NCBI GenBank assembly: GCA_001778375.1
Contig: MFGV01000020.1
Coordinates: 1 to 37,978, forward strand
DNA length: 37,978 bases
Source of the DNA: Candidatus Firestonebacteria bacterium RIFOXYD2_FULL_39_29
Lineage (GTDB): Bacteria; Oederibacteriota; D2-FULL-39-29
Reading direction: 5' to 3'
A program made the position numbers and the translations under genes. Every line of letters begins with the position of its first letter. Within the stretch, counting starts at the first letter, position 1. Shown piece by piece: positions 32,894 to 37,978 of this stretch. The notes below the pieces were generated by a model. It did no database searches. It was not told the DNA's origin and saw nothing but the letters and a program-made list of their open reading frames with translations.

Positions 32894-35092
32894 TTGAATG
32901 TAAAAGCAGGTAAAGATATAAAATTATTGCGGTCTAAAAAGCGGATTTATCCGCTATTAAAGAGAATAAAATCGGGAATTCCCGGACTGGATAAAATGTT
33001 CCGTGGCGGTGTTTTTAATGGTAATATTGTATTGGTTGAGGGTGATCCCGGAGCCGGAAAAACTGTATTAGGTTTACAGTTTATTTTAGAAGGCCTAAAG
33101 TCAGATGAAAGTTGTATCTATATTTCTTTTATGGAAGACCCATCTAGAGCACTTCAGTATTTTAACTTTTCAAAAGTAGATTTTACAAAATATATTAAAA
33201 ACCACCGGCTTTCTCTGATCCCTTCAGATTTGAAAAATATTAAAAATTTAAGCAAGCTGCTTAAAAAGCTGCTGTCAACTTCTCATATTTTCAGAGTGTT
33301 TATAGATAATCTTCCTGTGCTAAGCAGGAAAGATAGATATGCTGAATATCTCCCTGAAATGGTAAAAATATTAAGAGAATATAATGTAACAACAGTTATT
33401 ACAACAACATTAAGTAAAGAATCCGGTGACCCTCGTCGAGAATCTACGATGATGCCGGAAATGGCCGATTGTATAATTAAAATGAAACAGATACAAAAAG
33501 AAAATAAGATAATCAAAACTCTTGTGATACTAAAGTCAAAAGGTATTGCCGGTGATTCAGACGTTAAACTGGTGGAAATAAATGAAAGTGGCATGAAAAT
33601 ATCGGGGAATTTTAAAAACAATGATAAACAGTTAGTTAATGCCAATACCGGAAAAGGATTAGAGGTTAATATACCTTTTGAAGAAGGAATACTAAGTAAA
33701 ATATTATCGGGATTTAAAGAAAAATACCCGGAAGTGACTATTGCTAGATCAGAAAATATTACTTCAGCTGTTTCCTACGTGCCGTATTCTACAGTTAATA
33801 ATATGGCGGTTGACGGGTTATTATTAAGTTTAGATACCTGTATAGATAAGGAACTCTTCTCCAGAGAAGCTTTGGATGCTTGTTCAATTGACGGGAAATT
33901 ATATGGGATTCCTGATGATTTTAATTGCAGGTGTCTGCTGTATCGCAAAGATTTACTTGAAAAATACAGTTTACCTGTTCCGGCTGATTGGGACAGTGTA
34001 ATCAGTACCTCGAAATTAATTCTTAAAAAAGAGAATAATCCGGATTTAACCGGAGTTTCATTTCCCTTTGGTGACGGGATTTCCCTGGTTGAACTGTTTT
34101 TAGAGCTTGTTTGGAGCAATGGTGCTGATATTTACGATTTAAAGGGTAATACTCTTCTGGAGGACATCAGGATATTAGAGGCTTTAGAACTTCTAAGAGA
34201 TCTTGTTTTAAAATATAAATTAACAAGTGAAGATATCTGGAACTTGTACAATAAAGGAATAAGAGAAAAAATGACAAATGGAAGTTTGATTTTCGGGTTT
34301 ACATATCCGGAACTTATAAAAGAACTTTATGATTCAAACTCTATTTTTAAAGATAAAATATGGTTTGCTCCTTTTCCTAAAATGTCTAAAGGGGAAATGG
34401 GGTATGCAGTAATTGCCGGGGCTGCATATATTATCCCTAAAAATATTAAAAATCAGGAAGCTGCTGTTAATTTTGTAAAATATGTTACCGGTAATGAAAT
34501 AGCAAAAGAAATAGAAGCGAGAGGAGGATGGCCCTTCCCTTCAAGAATAAGTTTTTGGGCGGATGAAGTCATTCTCAAGAAAAAACCATATTACGCCGAG
34601 GCTGGTAAAATCGCAAGATCGTGTGTTAACCCGTATAATAAAATAAAAAACTATAGGTTGTTTAGTTTGATCACACAAAAGGAGATAGTTAAAGTTCTAA
34701 AAGGCGAGCAGGAACCGCAAAAAGGTATAAAGATTTTAAATGATAAATTAAAAAAATTAAAGAGGTTTAAACTGCATCATAAAATAGTTGAAAAAACCAT
34801 GGCATACCTGGAAAATAATTTAGGAAAAACACATTATATAAAAAGCATAGCGCAAGAAGTAAAGATCAGCCCTAAATACTTGCAGATTATTTTTAAACTG
34901 GAAACAGGAATGTGTATTATTGAGTATCTGAATGAATTAAGAGTGAATAGAGCAAAACTTTTACTGAAAAATTACAAATATAATGTACGAGAAGCTGCTC
35001 TTAAAGTAGGATGTTCCAATATGACATATTTTGGAAGGTTGTTTAAAAAGAAAACCGGAATTTTGCCTAACGAGTACCGTTTAGAAGATTAA
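32894..35092 (+). CDS. KaiC-type ATPase / solute-binding protein / AraC-type DNA-binding fusion
   Basis: 732 residues from TTG 32894, the only in-frame start between the preceding stop and the ATPase core; AGGAG at 32877-32881 is 12 bases away. Residues about 20-245 are a RecA/KaiC-like ATPase: SGIPGLDKMFRGGV, Walker A GDPGAGKT at 50-57, CIYISFMEDPSRAL, Walker-B-like VFIDNL at 135-140, VTTVITTT. Residues about 255-622 resemble a family-1 extracellular sugar-binding protein: LSGFKEKYPEVTI, DGKLYGIPDDF (333-343), LLYRKDLLEKYSL, GYAVIAGAAYIIPKN, AVNFVKYVTGNEIA. Residues about 632-730 are an AraC-type double helix-turn-helix ending FGRLFKKKTGILPNEYR. No signal peptide or membrane segment, so the binding domain would be cytoplasmic. 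Likely a sugar-responsive regulator of adjacent genes; the role of the ATPase is unknown. Confidence 0.85.
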   Translation: MNVKAGKDIKLLRSKKRIYPLLKRIKSGIPGLDKMFRGGVFNGNIVLVEGDPGAGKTVLGLQFILEGLKSDESCIYISFMEDPSRALQYFNFSKVDFTKYIKNHRLSLIPSDLKNIKNLSKLLKKLLSTSHIFRVFIDNLPVLSRKDRYAEYLPEMVKILREYNVTTVITTTLSKESGDPRRESTMMPEMADCIIKMKQIQKENKIIKTLVILKSKGIAGDSDVKLVEINESGMKISGNFKNNDKQLVNANTGKGLEVNIPFEEGILSKILSGFKEKYPEVTIARSENITSAVSYVPYSTVNNMAVDGLLLSLDTCIDKELFSREALDACSIDGKLYGIPDDFNCRCLLYRKDLLEKYSLPVPADWDSVISTSKLILKKENNPDLTGVSFPFGDGISLVELFLELVWSNGADIYDLKGNTLLEDIRILEALELLRDLVLKYKLTSEDIWNLYNKGIREKMTNGSLIFGFTYPELIKELYDSNSIFKDKIWFAPFPKMSKGEMGYAVIAGAAYIIPKNIKNQEAAVNFVKYVTGNEIAKEIEARGGWPFPSRISFWADEVILKKKPYYAEAGKIARSCVNPYNKIKNYRLFSLITQKEIVKVLKGEQEPQKGIKILNDKLKKLKRFKLHHKIVEKTMAYLENNLGKTHYIKSIAQEVKISPKYLQIIFKLETGMCIIEYLNELRVNRAKLLLKNYKYNVREAALKVGCSNMTYFGRLFKKKTGILPNEYRLED

Positions 35093-35158
35093 AGATAAAT
35101 TAGACCAAATAGTCTATAAAAAATACCAATAAGTAGAATAATAACCCTGTTTAGTCGA

Positions 35159-35186
35159 TTGACAAAAATCTAATATTTGATATACT
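35159..35186 (+). promoter_or_regulatory. Sigma70-type promoter for the PL26-like gene
   Basis: Perfect -35 TTGACA (35159-35164), 16-base spacer, -10 TATACT (35181-35186). Start of transcription would be near 35193, leaving a leader of about 150 bases. A short inverted repeat TAGAC/GTCTA (35101-35105/35112-35116) lies upstream and could be an activator or operator site. Confidence 0.7.
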
Positions 35187-35192
35187 AATTAA

Positions 35193-35343
35193 TGTGTATT
35201 GTCTTAATGTATAGAAAAGTATAAAAATACAGATGGAGGTTTTCGGATTTTAGTTTATTAGAACAATATCTTGTATCAGCGGAATCCGATAGTTTTGTAA
35301 TCAGTGAAATCGCTTTTTAAAAAAGATAACCAGGAGAAATTCC
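35193..35343 (+). other. Untranslated leader with unused ribosome binding site and inverted repeat
   Basis: GGAGG at 35235-35239 has no start codon at usable distance. Directly after it TCGGATT (35243-35249) is matched by AATCCGA (35283-35289), a perfect 7-bp inverted repeat with a 33-base loop. The true ribosome binding site AGGAG is at 35332-35336, preceded by a T/A-rich run. Regulation in the leader is possible but not shown. Confidence 0.35.
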
Positions 35344-37911
35344 ATGATAAGAACTTGTATATTGTTTTTGTTGATAACTAAGCTTACTGTTTTGGCAGGA
35401 ACACCGCCGGTAGGAATAATCCCGGATATAAACAAATTAAAAATACCGGTAATTGAGCGGCATGCCCCGGTTGTTTCAAAAGATCTTTTGATGACTGTTG
35501 ATGGCGGGAATATAGGAGGTGCAAGAAAAAATTGGCCGGTAAGATTTGCGGTACCGATTGAAAGAGGGGAACTCAAAAACGCTGAAAATATTAATTTAAA
35601 AACTGCTGACGGGAAGAGTATAATTCCTGTTAGCGGAAAACCGACAGCTTTTTGGCCTGAAGGAGAAGTAAAGTGGCTGCTTCTTGAATTTATGGCTGAC
35701 CTTCCGGAAAACGGGCAGAGCAATTATGTTTTAACTTATGGAACAAGTGTTAAGCCTGTTTTGAAGAGTGATCTTAAAATAACGGAAGACAAAGGGAGTA
35801 TTTCAGTTTCAACCGGTGTTATCTCTTTCAATTTAACAAAAAAATCTGAATTTTTGTCGGATATTATTTCTAACGGCACCGGAATTACTCCCAAGGGTAA
35901 AGGTCTCAGATGTTTTCTTGACTATTCTGTCTCAGGTGTTAAAGCTCCTGAATCAATGTCTACTTATGCCAGAATGAATATACCTTTAACCGAAAGTGAA
36001 CCTTCCGTGGAAATTTTAAAGTCGGATTTTGCAGTGGATACAATATCCATAGTTGAGAAAAATCAAATTCAAGTTACCGTGCAGATTGACGGAAAATACA
36101 ATACCAGTACAGTCTCACATCCGGTCAGGATATATTTAACGGCCTATAATAATTCATCTTTAGTTAAAATAAGGCATTCTTTAATTTATGCGGGATTCAC
36201 TGTCAGAGATTATATAAAAAGTTATGGCTTTGATCTGTCCCTCTCCGGTGATATATCAAAATGTACTTTTGGCATTGAAGGCGGGAAACCGCTTGAAGGC
36301 ACCGGCTTTTGCCAGAGAGATGATCAAACATATATTTTAGACCGCAAAACACAAAAAGACGGGAGGTCTGACGGTTGGGTTAAGGCCGGGAATGTTGCCG
36401 TGGCGGTTGAAAATTTGTGGAAAAATTACCCCTCTACTTTTAGTGTTGCGCAAAATAATAAAGGAACCACTGTTTTAAAAACTTCGGTGTTTGGCCCTGA
36501 AGAAGGTGCCTTTTTGGATTTCAGATACAGGACAGGTAAGGTTTCTGCTGAGGTTTCGGCTATGCGCCCTGGTACAAAAGGGGCTGCGTCGTACTATGTG
36601 AGCACTCTTTCTGACGATTATGACGGAGGCGGCAGCAATGATGCCCGGGGTATTCAAAAAACTCATACTGTTATGTATGATTTTAATATTGGTAAAAAGG
36701 AAAGTACTTCTATTAATCTTTTAGGCAAAGCCCTTGATAAAATGCCGGTGATTTTTACTGATCCCGCGCATTTTGCCGACACCTCGGTGCTGGGTATATT
36801 CTCTGCATATGAAGCAGATCCTGAATTTCAGAAGATAAAAAATGCGGCAAGTGTTGTTTTTGACTGGGCGAGTTTTACACAGGATAAAAACCGTTGGTAT
36901 GGTTTTGTTGACAGCGGTGATTTGAACGCCTCTGCAAAAAAGCCTGACGGGGATAAGCTCCCTCATTATTTTGCGGGGGGGATAGGATGGAGCAGCGGGA
37001 ATCATTACGGTACGGCATTTTTAATTCATGCATTTTTGACTAAACAAAGAAAGTATATTGATTTTACTGCAAACTTTCTTAAACATAAAGTAGATTTTGA
37101 TTTTGAGCATATAGGCGGACAAAATGAAGGTGCGCTGCTTGGTGAATTTACAAGACATAATCAGGTTCATTGGAGAGGCGGAGGCGAGCCAAGACAGGCG
37201 CCGATAGCTGATATGATATTTGACTACTGGATCACCGGGGATAGAGTCGTATGGGACGGCATCACTTTGTCAATGGAGTGGCTTAATAAAGCTGCCTGGG
37301 GAAGATCGGCTATTTTGGATAAGACAAAATTAAATATGAGCTGTAAAGCTGGTGCAATGAACTGGCCTGCGTATCTTATGTGGGAAACGACCGGTGATCC
37401 AAAGTATATGTGGTTTGTTAAACCCTTTGCTAAAGCACTGGAAGATCTTTTGGATGCAGGTATTGGAATATCCTATCAGGAAGGCATAATTCCTGTAAGT
37501 GTTGAAGGAAGACCTGATATTTCAGGATATAGGGACGGCGGAGCTCCGGGGGGATATTTTTTTACGTATGATGCGCATAGTCCGTTAATTGCTTATGTAA
37601 ATTTAACAGGTGATAAAGATGTTACCAGGTCTCTTATTAAAACAGCCTATCTTTTAGAACAAGCGCCGATTAATTGCCCGCAGCATTATGATACTCTTGA
37701 CAGTTTTCTTGATTTTGTTTATGGAATAACCGGGGACAGGACATTCTTAGAGCCTATTTTAAACCAAAGAATAGCTCAGTTTATGGGGTTTAGAGGTGTA
37801 CCTAAGGAAGAATATACGACACAAACACTAATAAGCACATTGGGCAGATTATTTGAAGAAGGAACGAATAATATGGGTCTGGTAAGAGTTATAATCAAAA
37901 GATGTGTATGA
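35344..37911 (+). CDS. Secreted PcRGLX/YetA-like protein (PL26-type exo-rhamnogalacturonan lyase family)
   Basis: 855 residues; ATG 35344, AGGAG seven bases upstream. Signal peptide about residues 1-19 (CILFLLITKLTVLAG). N-terminal RIFT-barrel-like domain from about residue 45: NWPVRFAVPIERGELKNAEN, GKPTAFWPEGEVKWLLLEF. A middle beta domain follows (KTSVFGPEEGAFLDFRYRTG). The C-terminal alpha/alpha-barrel-like domain, from about 480, includes GWSSGNHYGTAFLIHAFL near 548 and FEHIGGQNEGALLGEFTRHN near 586. This layout is that of the PcRGLX/YetA family, whose studied fungal member is an exo-acting rhamnogalacturonan lyase. Substrate here is inferred, not shown. It sits beside the AraC-fusion regulator with its own promoter, a natural target for it. 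Confidence 0.75.
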   Translation: MIRTCILFLLITKLTVLAGTPPVGIIPDINKLKIPVIERHAPVVSKDLLMTVDGGNIGGARKNWPVRFAVPIERGELKNAENINLKTADGKSIIPVSGKPTAFWPEGEVKWLLLEFMADLPENGQSNYVLTYGTSVKPVLKSDLKITEDKGSISVSTGVISFNLTKKSEFLSDIISNGTGITPKGKGLRCFLDYSVSGVKAPESMSTYARMNIPLTESEPSVEILKSDFAVDTISIVEKNQIQVTVQIDGKYNTSTVSHPVRIYLTAYNNSSLVKIRHSLIYAGFTVRDYIKSYGFDLSLSGDISKCTFGIEGGKPLEGTGFCQRDDQTYILDRKTQKDGRSDGWVKAGNVAVAVENLWKNYPSTFSVAQNNKGTTVLKTSVFGPEEGAFLDFRYRTGKVSAEVSAMRPGTKGAASYYVSTLSDDYDGGGSNDARGIQKTHTVMYDFNIGKKESTSINLLGKALDKMPVIFTDPAHFADTSVLGIFSAYEADPEFQKIKNAASVVFDWASFTQDKNRWYGFVDSGDLNASAKKPDGDKLPHYFAGGIGWSSGNHYGTAFLIHAFLTKQRKYIDFTANFLKHKVDFDFEHIGGQNEGALLGEFTRHNQVHWRGGGEPRQAPIADMIFDYWITGDRVVWDGITLSMEWLNKAAWGRSAILDKTKLNMSCKAGAMNWPAYLMWETTGDPKYMWFVKPFAKALEDLLDAGIGISYQEGIIPVSVEGRPDISGYRDGGAPGGYFFTYDAHSPLIAYVNLTGDKDVTRSLIKTAYLLEQAPINCPQHYDTLDSFLDFVYGITGDRTFLEPILNQRIAQFMGFRGVPKEEYTTQTLISTLGRLFEEGTNNMGLVRVIIKRCV

Positions 37912-37978
37912 AGTAAAACAGCGACGTATCCTGTATAATAAGTTTTACGAGAACAAAATTATAAGGAGGAACGTCGCT
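37912..37978 (+). promoter_or_regulatory. Upstream region of a gene beyond the window, with SD inside an inverted repeat
   Basis: TATAAT at 37934-37939 (no clear -35) and a strong ribosome binding site AAGGAGG at 37963-37969 show that another plus-strand gene starts just past the edge. AGCGACGT (37920-37927) is the exact inverse of ACGTCGCT (37971-37978), so the two flank the ribosome binding site. Confidence 0.5.

Overview
AT-rich window from a diderm (Gram-negative-type) bacterium, probably an uncultured lineage that sorts proteins through a type IX-like route. Three things point that way: the tail of a PorV/PorQ-family outer-membrane barrel at the left edge, two ~3,700-residue surface proteins ending in a FlgD-like/T9SS type A sorting domain, and several Sec-type signal peptides. 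Elusimicrobia, Firestonebacteria or FCB-like candidate phyla would fit, but nothing here fixes the phylum. No rRNA, tRNA, CRISPR array or transposase gene was seen.

Layout. 3-254: 3' end of the PorV-like gene, with a (K-x-S)n tail. 255-425: a GC-rich, strongly structured leader. 426-11699 and 11696-22849: two giant paralogous secreted proteins overlapping by ATGA. Both have the same order: PQQ-like propeller, calcineurin-like phosphoesterase fold without its metal ligands, FN3, a long Ig-like stalk, three IPT/TIG domains, Ig-like repeats, a ZU5-like domain and the sorting domain. 22991-25306 and 25357-27579: two secreted proteins (FlgD-like plus NHL propeller; FN3 plus right-handed beta-helix), closed by a strong terminator and a 115-bp MITE-like inverted repeat. 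27807-30170 (minus): GH31 alpha-xylosidase-type glycosidase with a near-consensus promoter. 30375-35092 (plus): a tight three-gene operon of amidohydrolase, HEAT-AAC(3) fusion, and a KaiC ATPase / sugar-binding-protein / AraC fusion. 35344-37911: a secreted PcRGLX/YetA-like (PL26-type) lyase-family protein behind its own promoter and leader. The window ends on the ribosome binding site of a further gene.

How it may work together (inference). The left half is a surface module: giant fibrous proteins and secreted repeat proteins displayed through a PorV-type shuttle. The right half looks like a plant-type polysaccharide (pectin/xyloglucan-like) use locus: a secreted lyase-like enzyme, an intracellular alpha-xylosidase, an amidohydrolase, an acetyltransferase, and an unusual regulator that appears to join an ATPase, a cytoplasmic sugar-binding fold and an AraC DNA-binding domain in one chain. 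That regulator is the strongest candidate for an undescribed system. The tandem giant proteins with matching dead-phosphoesterase domains come second.
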